DNA of 64,000 nt, from NCBI RefSeq assembly GCF_022601675.1, contig NZ_JAKVIL010000005.1, positions 1-64,000 of the forward strand, given 5' to 3'. The notes below the pieces were generated by a model, which was given only the letters and a program-made list of their open reading frames with translations, was not told where the DNA came from and ran no database searches. The stretch is from Ancylobacter gelatini (GTDB lineage Bacteria > Pseudomonadota > Alphaproteobacteria > Rhizobiales > Xanthobacteraceae). Both the position numbers and the translations under genes were made by a program. Positions 8,618 to 16,389 of this stretch are shown here, piece by piece; positions within the stretch are counted from its first letter, which is position 1; every line of letters starts with the position of its first letter.

Positions 8618-10075
8618 CTAGATTCCGGCGAGGCAGACGTATTTGGTCTCGAGAAACTCTTCGATGCCGTAGCGCGAGCCCTCGCGGCCGACACCCGATT
8701 CCTTGCGCCCGCCGAGAGGGGCCACCTCCGATCCGACCACGCCCGCGTTGATGCCGACGACGCCGACCTCCAGCGCCTCGGCCACGCGCCAGACCTTCTG
8801 GATGTCGCGCCCGAACACATAGGCGGCGAGGCCGTAGCGGCTCTCATTGGAAAGGGCGATCACCTCCTCGACCTCCGAGAAGCGGTAGAGCGGCGCGACC
8901 GGCCCGAATGTTTCCTCGTCATCGAACGAGGTGCCGATGACGACCTCCGAAAGCACTGTCGGCTCGAAGAAGTTGCCAGTGCGCCCGTGTCGTTCCCCGC
9001 CACACAGCACCTGCGCGCCATGCTCGAACGCCACGCGGATATGCGCCTCGACCTTGGCGATCGCCGCCTCGTTGATCAGCGGCCCCTGCTCGACGCCCTC
9101 CTCCGCACCGTCGCCGATGCGCAGGTCCCTTGCCGCCTCGACCAGCCGCTGCGCGAAGGCATCGTAGATCGTCTCGTGAACGAAGATGCGGTTCGCCGCG
9201 ACGCAGGCCTGCCCCATATTGCGGAACTTCGAGCGCACGACCTCGGCAACCGCATTGTCGAGATCGGCATCGGCCAGCACGATGAAGGGCGCGTTGCCGC
9301 CGAGCTCCAGGCTGACCTTCTTCACCGTGGACGCAGCCTGCGCCATCAGCCGCTTGCCGACCGCGGTGGAGCCGGTGAAGCTGACCACGCGAACATCCGG
9401 GTGTGTCGCGAGCTGCGTTCCGACGTCGGCCACATGTTCGCGGTCGCAGGTCACGAGCCCGAAAACGTCGGCCGGGATGCCGGCCTCGATCGCGAGGTTC
9501 ACCAGCGCAACCGCCGACAACGGCGTGAAGTCGGACGGTTTGAGCACGACCGGACATCCTGCCGCCAGCGCGGTCGCGGCCTTGCGCGTCACCATGGCCG
9601 CGGGGAAGTTCCACGGCGTGATGAGGGCGGCAACGCCGGCCGGCTCCTTGAGCACGAAGGTGCGCCAGCCCTGCTGCGGCGAGGGGATGACGTCGCCATA
9701 GACGCGCTTGGCGTCCTCCGCACACCATTCGACGAAGCGTGCCGCAAAGCCGATCTCCCCGCGCGCCTCCGCCAGCGGCTTGCCCTGTTCGGCGGTCATG
9801 ATCGCGGCGAGATCTTCCTGATGTTCGAGGATGAGGTCGTGCCAGCGCCGAAGCAGCCGGGCGCGCTCCTGCGCCAGCAGAGCGCGCCATGCGGGCCAGG
9901 CGGCATTGGCGCGCTCGATCGCGGCCGCCGCATGCCCACTATCCATGTTTGGCAGCGAGGCGAGCACGGCGCCGGAGGCCGGATTCTTGACCGTGAAACG
10001 CCGCGTCTCCCGAGCAATTCCACCCGCCCCGGCATAGGCCTTCTCATCAAGCAGCTCGCTGCGTGATAGCTTCAT
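8618..10075 (-). CDS. NAD(P)-dependent aldehyde dehydrogenase, succinate-semialdehyde dehydrogenase-like
   Basis: Oxidises an aldehyde to the acid. The 485-residue protein has the ALDH signatures ITPWNFPAAM, LKPSDFTPLSA, FTGSTAVGKRLM, the catalytic-glutamate motif ELGGNAPFIV and the catalytic cysteine in NMGQACVAANRIF. The pattern is closest to the GabD subgroup (succinate-semialdehyde or similar omega-semialdehyde), but substrate is not proven. The ATG at 10075 has GGAGTG 7-8 bases upstream; the longer frame starting in the AT-rich promoter is rejected. It is the first gene of the long minus-strand operon, behind a palindrome that may be the operator of the divergent GntR regulator. Confidence 0.9.
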   Translation of the reverse strand: MKLSRSELLDEKAYAGAGGIARETRRFTVKNPASGAVLASLPNMDSGHAAAAIERANAAWPAWRALLAQERARLLRRWHDLILEHQEDLAAIMTAEQGKPLAEARGEIGFAARFVEWCAEDAKRVYGDVIPSPQQGWRTFVLKEPAGVAALITPWNFPAAMVTRKAATALAAGCPVVLKPSDFTPLSAVALVNLAIEAGIPADVFGLVTCDREHVADVGTQLATHPDVRVVSFTGSTAVGKRLMAQAASTVKKVSLELGGNAPFIVLADADLDNAVAEVVRSKFRNMGQACVAANRIFVHETIYDAFAQRLVEAARDLRIGDGAEEGVEQGPLINEAAIAKVEAHIRVAFEHGAQVLCGGERHGRTGNFFEPTVLSEVVIGTSFDDEETFGPVAPLYRFSEVEEVIALSNESRYGLAAYVFGRDIQKVWRVAEALEVGVVGINAGVVGSEVAPLGGRKESGVGREGSRYGIEEFLETKYVCLAGI

Positions 10076-10093
10076 AAGCGACACTCCAATTTC

Positions 10094-10115
10094 GTATAAT
10101 TTCATCATATTATAC
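10094..10115. promoter_or_regulatory. AT-rich palindrome, candidate operator in divergent promoter region
   Basis: GTATAAT (10094-10100) and ATTATAC (10109-10115) form a perfect 7-base inverted repeat with an 8-base spacer, in an AT-rich island between the aldehyde dehydrogenase (start 10075, minus) and the GntR regulator (start 10220, plus). On the minus strand a TATAAT hexamer is inside it and TTGACA lies at 10128-10123, though their spacing (8 bases) is too short to be one promoter. GntR proteins bind such palindromes; that this one binds the neighbouring regulator is inference. Confidence 0.55.
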
Positions 10116-10219
10116 ATTCATGTGTCAACCACCTTGTTTTCACAGGCCCGATTTTTATTATGTCTTTTGGATGAGACTGTTCTAAAATTGGAGCCATCGA
10201 CGGTCGCATCTGGTTCAAA

Positions 10220-11113
10220 ATGAGTGCAAACGACGAAGAGATCCGTTTGACCGCCAAACAAGCGGAACTCGCCGCGCGGATGGCGGGCTATCTTGTGGCG
10301 ACGCGTTTCCCACCGGGCCAGCGGATCACGGAAGAGCAGTTGTGCAAGGAATTCCGCGTGTCGAGGTCCCCGGTGCGCGCGGTAATGCAGTTTCTCGCGA
10401 CGCGCGGTTTTCTGAGCCAGGCGGAACGGGGCTATTTCATCCCGGACAAGATGCCGGAGTTCGGCGCCTCCAGCACGCTGATCCCCAAATCGCTCGACCA
10501 GCAGTTGCTCGACGGCATCGCACGGGACCGCGCCCGGAATCTGGTGCCCGAGCAGTTCACCGAGGCCGAATTCATGCGGCGCTACGACGTGCCGCGCTCG
10601 CAATTGCTGCGGGTGCTGAACCGGCTGTCGCTCGACGGCGTCGTCGAGCCGGCGCCGGGACATGGATGGTATTTCCTGCCGACGCTGAACAGCCCGGAGA
10701 CGTACCGCGACAGCTACCGTTTCCGCATATTGATCGAGCCTCAGGCCTTGCTTGAACCGACCTTCGCCGCCAACAAGCCGTTGCTGCGGCAGATGCGCGA
10801 GGATCAGATGAGCATGGCCGCCTCGACCGATCCGCGCCAGCTCTATGAGCTCAATGCGTCCTTTCACGAGATGCTTGCGGGCTTCTCCCACAACTCGTTC
10901 ATCATCGAGGCGGTGCGCCGTCACAGCCGGTTACGGCGCCTAAACGAGCAGCTCGTGCTGGATCGCGCACGAATCCGCAAACGCATCGGCGAGCATGTCG
11001 CCATCATCGACGCCGTGCTGGAAGATCAGCGCGAATGGGCCGCCTCGCTGCTGAAGCACCATCTGGAAATCGCCAGCCAGATCGCACCGGCCTTCGCCGC
11101 GCCCATCGATTAA
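10220..11113 (+). CDS. GntR/FadR-like transcriptional regulator
   Basis: A 297-residue regulator. Residues ~10-75 form a winged helix with the GntR pattern (FPPGQRITEEQLCKEFRVSR, SPVRAVMQFLATRGFL). A second winged-helix-like segment follows at ~95-150 (FMRRYDVPRSQLLRVLNRLS), then a helical FCD-type ligand domain with LIEPQALLEP and LNASFHEMLAGFSHN. Two DNA-binding-like segments in one FadR-type protein is unusual. It is transcribed divergently from the HyuAB operon and convergently with the ABC importer, and is the natural candidate regulator of both. The effector is unknown. Confidence 0.85.
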   Translation: MSANDEEIRLTAKQAELAARMAGYLVATRFPPGQRITEEQLCKEFRVSRSPVRAVMQFLATRGFLSQAERGYFIPDKMPEFGASSTLIPKSLDQQLLDGIARDRARNLVPEQFTEAEFMRRYDVPRSQLLRVLNRLSLDGVVEPAPGHGWYFLPTLNSPETYRDSYRFRILIEPQALLEPTFAANKPLLRQMREDQMSMAASTDPRQLYELNASFHEMLAGFSHNSFIIEAVRRHSRLRRLNEQLVLDRARIRKRIGEHVAIIDAVLEDQREWAASLLKHHLEIASQIAPAFAAPID

Positions 11114-11122
11114 CCCAAAACC

Positions 11123-11155
11123 AAGGCCGGGCACACACCGAGGGTGCCCGGCCTT
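11123..11155. terminator. bidirectional hairpin terminator between GntR gene and ABC binding protein
   Basis: Arms of 11 bases at 11123-11133 and 11145-11155 are perfectly complementary (AAGGCCGGGCA / TGCCCGGCCTT), starting 10 bases after the regulator stop and ending 22 bases before the end of the convergent binding-protein gene. GC-rich stem with A/T ends; there is no long T run, so it may serve both directions. Confidence 0.65.
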
Positions 11156-11177
11156 CACCTGCCACGACGTGCCTCAC

Positions 11178-12149
11178 TCACTGCGGGGCCGTGAAATTCA
11201 CCTTGTCGGGAGCCACGGAACGCAGCAGCTCGGGCTTCACGAATTGCTGCCAGTCCACCGGCTTGCGCAGCTTCTTGGCGGCTTCAAGCTGCTTCGCGCC
11301 GATCACCAGATTATCGATCGACTGCTGATCGAGGCGGACGTCGAAGCGGATCTTCTTCATCATGCCCGACAGCATTTCCTCGTCGAGCTTCAGAAACGAG
11401 GCGATGATCCGGGTCGCTTCCTCAGGCTTGTCATTGATCGCCGCCGTCGCCTCCACCAGCGACTTGGTGAAGCGCTTGGCCGCCTCGGGGTTAGCTTTCA
11501 CCCAGCCGTCGTTCACGTAGAAATAGACGCGCCCTTCGATGACGCCTTCATTGTCGCGCAGGATCTTGGTGTCGGGGATCGCCGCGAGCCCCTTGGACAC
11601 CCACGGCTCCCAGGCGCTGTAGGCATCGATGTCGCCGCGTTCGAGCGCGGCGATCATCTCCGGCGCGTCGACCTGGATGACGTCGTAGTCCTTGACGTTC
11701 AGGCCGAGCTTGTCGACAAGGGCGAGCCAGAAGATCTCGCTGCCGGTGCCGCGGGCAACGCCGATTCTCTTGCCCTTCAGGCTGTCCAGCGACTCAAGGT
11801 TCCTGCCCACAATGGCAAACCAGCGCTGCAGCGCGGCGCCCTCGGCGATGACCGACACGTTCGGGTCCAGCGTCGAGTTGAGGATGCCCGCCTGCTCGGC
11901 TCCGAAAGCTCCCTGCATCTGGTTCTGGATCAGCAGCCCGACCATGGCCGAACCGCTGGGGCCGGTCTTGAGATCGACGTCGAGATCGTTCTTTTTGAAG
12001 ATACCCATCTTGTCGGCGACATAGAACGCCGAGAAGGCGGGATCGACGCCGGTGCCGATCGTCATCTTGTTGGTTTCCGCATGCGCGGAAGGTGCCGAGA
12101 CCGCCCCCAACAGGAGTAGTGTCGCAACGATCTTCTTGAAGATCATCAT
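11178..12149 (-). CDS. ABC transporter substrate-binding protein, NitT/TauT/SsuA type
   Basis: Periplasmic binding protein of a three-gene importer. The 323-residue protein has a Sec signal peptide (MMIFKKIVATLLLLGAVSAP, cleavage after the AHA) and then the SsuA/TauA-like core: DPAFSAFYVADKMGIFKKND, GSAMVGLLIQNQMQGAFG, GKRIGVARGTGSEIFWL and AYSAWEPWVSKGL. The start at 12149 follows GAGGGGACAAG; the open frame continues upstream without meaning. Family members bind sulfonates, taurine, nitrate/cyanate, pyrimidine precursors or nitriles; the ligand is unknown here. Confidence 0.87.
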   Translation of the reverse strand: MMIFKKIVATLLLLGAVSAPSAHAETNKMTIGTGVDPAFSAFYVADKMGIFKKNDLDVDLKTGPSGSAMVGLLIQNQMQGAFGAEQAGILNSTLDPNVSVIAEGAALQRWFAIVGRNLESLDSLKGKRIGVARGTGSEIFWLALVDKLGLNVKDYDVIQVDAPEMIAALERGDIDAYSAWEPWVSKGLAAIPDTKILRDNEGVIEGRVYFYVNDGWVKANPEAAKRFTKSLVEATAAINDKPEEATRIIASFLKLDEEMLSGMMKKIRFDVRLDQQSIDNLVIGAKQLEAAKKLRKPVDWQQFVKPELLRSVAPDKVNFTAPQ

Positions 12150-12166
12150 CTTGTCCCCTCTTTGTT

Positions 12167-13000
12167 TTAGATGATGGGTGAGTAACGGCCGGCAAACTTG
12201 ACGATGCCGAAGCGGAAGATGCGGTCGGTCACGAAACCGAGGAAGCACAGCGCCAGCAGGGACACGAAGATGTCCTCGACCTGCATGAACAGGCGGCCGT
12301 TCCAAAGCATCACGCCGAGCCCCGCGCTCGCCGCGACCATTTCCGCCGCCACGATCGTGGTGAAGGAGTTGGCCATCGCGATGCGCATGCCGGTCAGGAT
12401 GTAGGGAACGGTTGCCGGCAGCGCGACATAGATGAAGCTCTGCCAGCGGCTGGCGCCCAGCATCTGCGCCGCACGGATCTTGTTGGGAGTGATCGAGGCG
12501 ACGCCCGCCGCCGTATTGAGAATCACGATGAAGATCGTCGTGTAGATGATCAGGAAGATCTTCGAGTTCTCGCCGATGCCAAACCATATCACCGCTATGG
12601 TGATCATCGCGACCGACGGAATGAAGCGCAGCAGCTCGGTCCACGGCTCCACGATCTTGCGGACCGTGATGAAGGTGCCGATGGCGAGGCCGATGGCGAC
12701 GCCGGCCACCGAGCCCAGCACGAAGCCGATCAGGATGCGCTGGAGGCTGATCGCCATGTTCTCGATCAGCGACCCATCGGCGATGAGCTCGATCGTGCGA
12801 TGGAATACCGCCAGCGGCGGCGGAAACAGGGCTGATTTCAGAACATAAACCGCGAACACATGCCAGGCGAGGAACAGGCTCGCGAAGCCGATCACATAAG
12901 GCAAAAGACCGGAGAGCGCGGCGGCGATGCGCAGGCCGTCGATACGGGCCGGCTTGGCCGCGGCACGCGGATGCGAAGGAGTCGTGGAGGAACCGGCCAT
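12167..13000 (-). CDS. ABC transporter permease, SsuC/TauC-like
   Basis: Inner-membrane permease with about six hydrophobic segments and the EAA-loop region AAQMLGASRWQSFIYVALPA that contacts the ATPase. It is 277 residues from the ATG at 13000, which has a perfect GGTGAT anti-Shine-Dalgarno match just upstream; an in-frame GTG at 13009 overlapping the ATPase stop is the alternative. It lies between ATPase and binding protein in one operon and imports the same unknown ligand. Confidence 0.87.
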   Translation of the reverse strand: MAGSSTTPSHPRAAAKPARIDGLRIAAALSGLLPYVIGFASLFLAWHVFAVYVLKSALFPPPLAVFHRTIELIADGSLIENMAISLQRILIGFVLGSVAGVAIGLAIGTFITVRKIVEPWTELLRFIPSVAMITIAVIWFGIGENSKIFLIIYTTIFIVILNTAAGVASITPNKIRAAQMLGASRWQSFIYVALPATVPYILTGMRIAMANSFTTIVAAEMVAASAGLGVMLWNGRLFMQVEDIFVSLLALCFLGFVTDRIFRFGIVKFAGRYSPII

Positions 13001-13005
13001 GTCGA

Positions 13006-13791
13006 TCACCGCAAATCCGCGCGGCGGGATTTCTCAACCTCTTCCCGCACGATGGTATGGATGCGCTCATAGAGGCGCGTGTATTCGGGATTGGTGCGCG
13101 AGCGATCGCTACCGAGCGTGACGTCGAACTGCTCGCGCAGATGCGCCGACGGGCCGGCGGTCATCACGGCAATACGCGTACCGAGAATGATCGACTCATC
13201 GATATCGTGAGTGATGAAGACAACCGAGGTTCCGGTCTTCTCCCAGATGCGCCGCAGTTCGAACTGCATGACCTCGCGGGTCTGAGCGTCGAGAGCACCA
13301 AGCGGCTCGTCCATCAGCAGGATCTTTGGCTCACCGACCAGTGCTCGCGCGATTTGAATGCGCTGCTTCATGCCGCCAGACAACTCACTGGGGTAGCGAT
13401 CCTTCGCCCGCATCAAGCCGACCATGTCGATATATTTCAGGGCGCGCTCACGACGTTCCGCTTTTGGAACGCTCTGTATTTTCAGCCCAAATTCGACGTT
13501 CTCTAGCGCGGTAAGCCACGAGTAAAGAGAATCGTCTCCCTGAAAAACGACAGCACGATCACGGCCGGGAGCGTCAATGGGACGACCGGCGAGCAACAGC
13601 TCGCCCCCGGTCGGCCGCTCAAAGCCGGCAAGCATGGTCAGCACCGTGCTTTTGCCGCAGCCGGAAGGGCCCAACAGACAACAAAACTCACCATTTTCGA
13701 TGGAAAGATCAAGTCCTTCGATGGCGAAAAGCGGCGACCGCCCTCGCGTGACGAATGACTTCGACAGGTTCCTAATATCGATCAAGCTCAT
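13006..13791 (-). CDS. ABC transporter ATP-binding protein, SsuB/TauB-like
   Basis: Energises the importer. The 261-residue protein has Walker A GPSGCGKST, the Q-loop in AVVFQGDDSLYSW, signature LSGGMKQRIQIARAL, Walker B ILLMDEPLGALD and the switch histidine in FITHDID. The start at 13791 (MSLIDIRNLSKSFV) is preceded by AAGGG. It is the first gene of the operon; an AT-rich palindromic region resembling the one in front of the aldehyde dehydrogenase operon lies ~105 bases upstream. Confidence 0.9.
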   Translation of the reverse strand: MSLIDIRNLSKSFVTRGRSPLFAIEGLDLSIENGEFCCLLGPSGCGKSTVLTMLAGFERPTGGELLLAGRPIDAPGRDRAVVFQGDDSLYSWLTALENVEFGLKIQSVPKAERRERALKYIDMVGLMRAKDRYPSELSGGMKQRIQIARALVGEPKILLMDEPLGALDAQTREVMQFELRRIWEKTGTSVVFITHDIDESIILGTRIAVMTAGPSAHLREQFDVTLGSDRSRTNPEYTRLYERIHTIVREEVEKSRRADLR

Positions 13792-14109
13792 GAACTGCCC
13801 TTCTGGGAACACGGGCGCCGACAACGAAGTAAGCGTGCAGCAGCACACCCACTCCGCCGCTCGCTTGCAAGCGTTTACGATCGGTCATTGAATGAACAAT
13901 ATCATTAAATAATACATTGTCAAACAACCAATTCGCGTCGAGGGTCCAGAAAATGGTCTCGGATCAGGAAGGCGACGCGATGTGGCGACTGCTCGGCGAC
14001 GTCGAAGGCGCGGCGAACTTCCTGCCGCTGAAATGGACACTCGACATGATGGACACGCCGTCGCACCGGACCGCGCGGGGTTCCAGCGAACGCGGGGCGG
14101 GCGGGCGCT
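13792..14109. other. intergenic region upstream of the ABC importer operon
   Basis: No supported gene. The left half is an AT-rich promoter-like stretch (13885-13925). The right half (about 13950-14085) translates on the plus strand to a protein-like stretch beginning MVSDQEGDAMWRLLGDVEGA, which could be a gene remnant, but it runs into the antisense of the cyclase gene and I cannot name a family. Confidence 0.4.
13896..13920. promoter_or_regulatory. AT-rich inverted repeat upstream of ABC importer, candidate GntR operator
   Basis: ACAAT (13896-13900) and ATTGT (13916-13920) are inverted arms. On the minus strand the region reads TTGACA followed by ATGTATTATTT and ATGAT, resembling the minus-strand sequence in front of the aldehyde dehydrogenase (TTGACA, AATGTATAATATGATGA). 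Shared control of both operons by the GntR protein between them is an inference from this resemblance. Confidence 0.4.
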
Positions 14110-15555
14110 TCAGGTGCCGGTGGCAGGGGCTAAGTCGAGCACGACATGACGGTCGCGGCCAGCCTGCTTGGCTTGGTACAGCGCCTTGTCGGCGGCGGCC
14201 ATCAGAGCCGAGGCATCGTCTGGCGCCTGCGCGGCGACGGCGGCGCCGATGCTCACGGTCGGGGAGAGCACGCTGCCGGCGACGTCGAGGCGAAGGGCGC
14301 GCACGGCATCGCAAAGGCGATCCGCCAGCGTCTCGGTCGCGCCCTGTCCCGAGACGCCCAGCAGCACGCAGAACTCCTCGCCGCCAACCCGCCCGAACAC
14401 GTCGCCCGCGCGCATATGGCCCCGCAGCGCGCAGGCGACCGCCCGCAGCACCTCGTCGCCGGCGGGGTGGCCATAGCTGTCGTTGACCGACTTGAAATGA
14501 TCGATGTCGATCATCAAGGCAGCGACCGGCGCCTGCCGGGCGTGCAGCCCGGCGAGCAGGCCGGCGCCCTGCTGGAAGAAGCCGGTTCGGTTGAGAATAC
14601 CGGTCAGATAGTCGGTTACGGCGAGCGACTGCAACCTGCCTAGCAGCTCGTTACGGGAGGCCATCACGCTGGCGACCACGAGCGGCGCCAGGGCGATCAG
14701 CATCACCCCGGTCCGCAGCGACAGTAGGTAATGCGTATCGTTGAGATCGAGGCCGATGGAGATGAGCCCTCGCGATACCGCGATCAGGGTCCAAGCAGTG
14801 AAGAGCAGCGCCAACAGCGCGTTGGCGAACATGCCGTAGGTCACGGCGGCCCACAGCAGTGCGGGGACGGGGAATGCGATAGCGCCCGGCCCGCCGACGA
14901 AGACGCTGGCCAGCCCCGACAGCAGCACGGCGAGGAAAGGCGCGAAGCGGCCTGGATCAACATCGACGCGCCGCATCCGCAGCGAGATGAGGCCCGCTGT
15001 TGGCTCGCGCGATAGCATCGGCAGGGTCAGCATCACCGGCAGGATGGCGACATAGTTGCCCAGCTCGGTTACAAACCAGAAGACGAAGCCGTCGATGTAA
15101 GGCTGGCCGAACAGGTGGTTGCCGATGACGGTGCCGACCGCGCCGCAGGCGACTGCACCGAACACCAGCGCCCCCACCATGATCGGTACGGAGAAAGGCC
15201 GGGACAGCGCGACATGCTCCGTCGGCACGCGCCGAAAGGCGAGGAGGCAGGCGGCTACGCTGATGAGGTTGGCGAAGGTGAGCAGCGCGGCCTTGTCCAG
15301 GGAACTGCCGGTGGCGATGTCTGCCGCCAGATAGCCGAGCACCGCGGCGGACCAGCCGCGCGGTCCGGCAAGCTCCGGTAGCCTTATGAAGAGACCCAGC
15401 AGTACCGCATTAGCCGGCCAGAAGGCGGCGAGATGGCCGCCCATGGGTCGGGTCAATATGCCGAACAGCGACCACAGCGCGACGATAAGGAAGACGAGGC
15501 CAACCCATCGCCAGCCAATGGCGCCGCGCGCCTCGCTCCCAGCCACGTAGCCCAT
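14110..15555 (-). CDS. membrane diguanylate cyclase, MASE1-GGDEF
   Basis: Synthesises cyclic di-GMP from two GTP. Residues ~10-310 form an eight-or-so-helix integral membrane sensor of the MASE1 type (PMGGHLAAFWPANAVLLGLF near the N-terminus is characteristic). The GGDEF domain follows from about LAVTDYLTGILNRTGF to the C-terminus. The catalytic motif reads GGEEF (active variant), and RAGD five residues before it is an intact RxxD product-inhibition site. An ATG at 15615 would add 20 residues; 15555 is preferred for its GGGAAA ribosome-like site, but the choice is uncertain. It stands alone between the ABC importer and the mobile-element remnants. Ligand unknown. Confidence 0.87.
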   Translation of the reverse strand: MGYVAGSEARGAIGWRWVGLVFLIVALWSLFGILTRPMGGHLAAFWPANAVLLGLFIRLPELAGPRGWSAAVLGYLAADIATGSSLDKAALLTFANLISVAACLLAFRRVPTEHVALSRPFSVPIMVGALVFGAVACGAVGTVIGNHLFGQPYIDGFVFWFVTELGNYVAILPVMLTLPMLSREPTAGLISLRMRRVDVDPGRFAPFLAVLLSGLASVFVGGPGAIAFPVPALLWAAVTYGMFANALLALLFTAWTLIAVSRGLISIGLDLNDTHYLLSLRTGVMLIALAPLVVASVMASRNELLGRLQSLAVTDYLTGILNRTGFFQQGAGLLAGLHARQAPVAALMIDIDHFKSVNDSYGHPAGDEVLRAVACALRGHMRAGDVFGRVGGEEFCVLLGVSGQGATETLADRLCDAVRALRLDVAGSVLSPTVSIGAAVAAQAPDDASALMAAADKALYQAKQAGRDRHVVLDLAPATGT

Positions 15556-15831
15556 CGCGCCCGTTTCCCGCTGCGCCCGCGAAACGCCGACCAGAGGGTG
15601 CCGGCGTCGATCCATGCAACCATCGTGGACTTCGGCGGTGCTGGCAAGCGGGGCATGGCCGATGAGGATGACGCCCCTGTGGCGGGCGAGCCCGTCGAGG
15701 CGGAGAGCGCTGCGGCGACCAGGGCGCGGGCGCGTGACAGGGCGGCATGTCCACGAGATCGCAGACTAGTGCCGGATTTCCGCACCTCTACACGGCCACT
15801 TCCAGGGAGTGTCGGCATCGGTGACTGCGCA

Positions 15832-15843
15832 CCCCCGCAACCA
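15832..15843 (+). other. 12-base match to the 3' end of initiator tRNA-Met, possible attachment-site relic
   Basis: The 12 bases CCCCCGCAACCA equal the 3' end, including CCA, of bacterial initiator tRNA-Met, and a strong intrinsic terminator follows 11 bases later, as after a tRNA gene. No tRNA body lies upstream. Next to a recombinase remnant this could be an att-site relic; a chance match is not excluded. Confidence 0.4.
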
Positions 15844-15854
15844 CTGATACCGAC

Positions 15855-15889
15855 AAACCCGCAGCCTCGGCTGCGGGTTTTGTTGTTTT
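15855..15889 (+). terminator. strong intrinsic terminator
   Basis: Arms AAACCCGCAGCC (15855-15866) and GGCTGCGGGTTT (15869-15880) are perfectly complementary with a minimal loop, followed by TTGTTGTTTT. No plus-strand gene ends just before it; it may have belonged to a tRNA gene whose last 12 bases are present. Confidence 0.8.
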
Positions 15890-15998
15890 AGCGGCTTTCC
15901 CATGGCCTGTCGCGCCGTCCATTCGAGGGCGCAGCGCCGCGAACAGCGCGCCGCGATCATTGCCGGGCGTCAGCACGATCCGCTCGATCAGCAGCCGC

Positions 15999-16139
15999 AA
16001 AGCTTCCGCTGCCTGAGGCCTTTCTTCCGGCCTTTTCAGCGCGTGGGTCAGAGTCGCGACCTTGCTCGCAGAGATGACCGCGGCCCTCGCCAGCATGTCC
16101 GGAACGTCGTTGGGAACATCGACCGGGAGCGCTGAACGC
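15999..16139 (-). repeat. diverged direct repeat, copy A (recombinase fragment)
   Basis: Aligns without gaps to 24331-24471 in the same orientation; I count about 19 mismatches over 141 positions. Both encode the same segment of a serine recombinase C-terminus on the minus strand. Confidence 0.85.
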
Positions 16140-16242
16140 TCCTTCGTTCCAGCTCAGGGGTGTTTTCCGGCCAAGCTGGCCGCCTGCGATCGCGTGATCG
16201 AGGTCATCGAACGGCTCTCCCGAGCAAGCCCTGCGGCGTGCG

Positions 16243-16389
16243 TCAATCCGGCCGGTCTTCATGGAACAGCACCCGCTCGGCGGCGCCGTCCACATCGTCA
16301 TACTGGCCATCTCGCAGCGACCAGAGGAAGGCCGCGAGGCCGATACTCCCCATCAGAAATGCCGTGGGAATAAGATATGCCGCGCTCAC
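16243..16389 (-). CDS. ccoS: cbb3-type cytochrome oxidase assembly protein CcoS
   Basis: A 48-residue inner-membrane protein needed for cofactor insertion into cbb3 oxidase. It reads VSAAYLIPTAFLMGSIGLAA at the N-terminus (one membrane helix), followed by FLWSLRDGQYDDVDGAAERV and a short acidic tail, the canonical CcoS pattern. It starts with GTG inside the stop of the ccoI remnant (GTGA overlap), the usual ccoI-ccoS arrangement. Although short, its pattern is intact, so it is probably still functional. Confidence 0.9.
   Translation of the reverse strand: MSAAYLIPTAFLMGSIGLAAFLWSLRDGQYDDVDGAAERVLFHEDRPD

Larger units (their letters stand above)
15788..16141 (-). pseudogene. remnant of a serine site-specific recombinase C-terminus (copy A)
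   Basis: About 115 codons on the minus strand match the C-terminal region of large serine recombinases: a SALPVDVPNDVPDMLARAAV stretch, then KVATLTHALKRPEERPQAAE and ALRLLIERIVLTPG. The catalytic resolvase domain is absent, so this is a fragment. The 15999-16139 part is a diverged duplicate of 24331-24471. The frame runs leftward across the tRNA-like 12-mer and the terminator before stopping at 15788. Together with the second copy it brackets the cbb3/nitric-oxide block. Confidence 0.75.

Noticed and set aside
8030-10066. 678-codon plus-strand open frame
   Set aside because: Shadow of hyuA and the aldehyde dehydrogenase, both with full sets of motifs on the minus strand.
10094-10128. A sigma70 promoter formed by TTGACA (10128-10123) and TATAAT (10114-10109) on the minus strand
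   Set aside because: Spacing is 8 bases instead of about 17; treated as part of an operator-like palindrome.
13917-14486. Plus-strand frame beginning with a protein-like segment
   Set aside because: Only the first ~45 residues look protein-like; the rest is the antisense of the GGDEF domain. Kept only as a possible remnant in the intergenic note.
15832-15843. A complete tRNA gene at the fMet-like 3' end
   Set aside because: The upstream 65 bases do not fold into D, anticodon and T arms; only the last 12 bases match.
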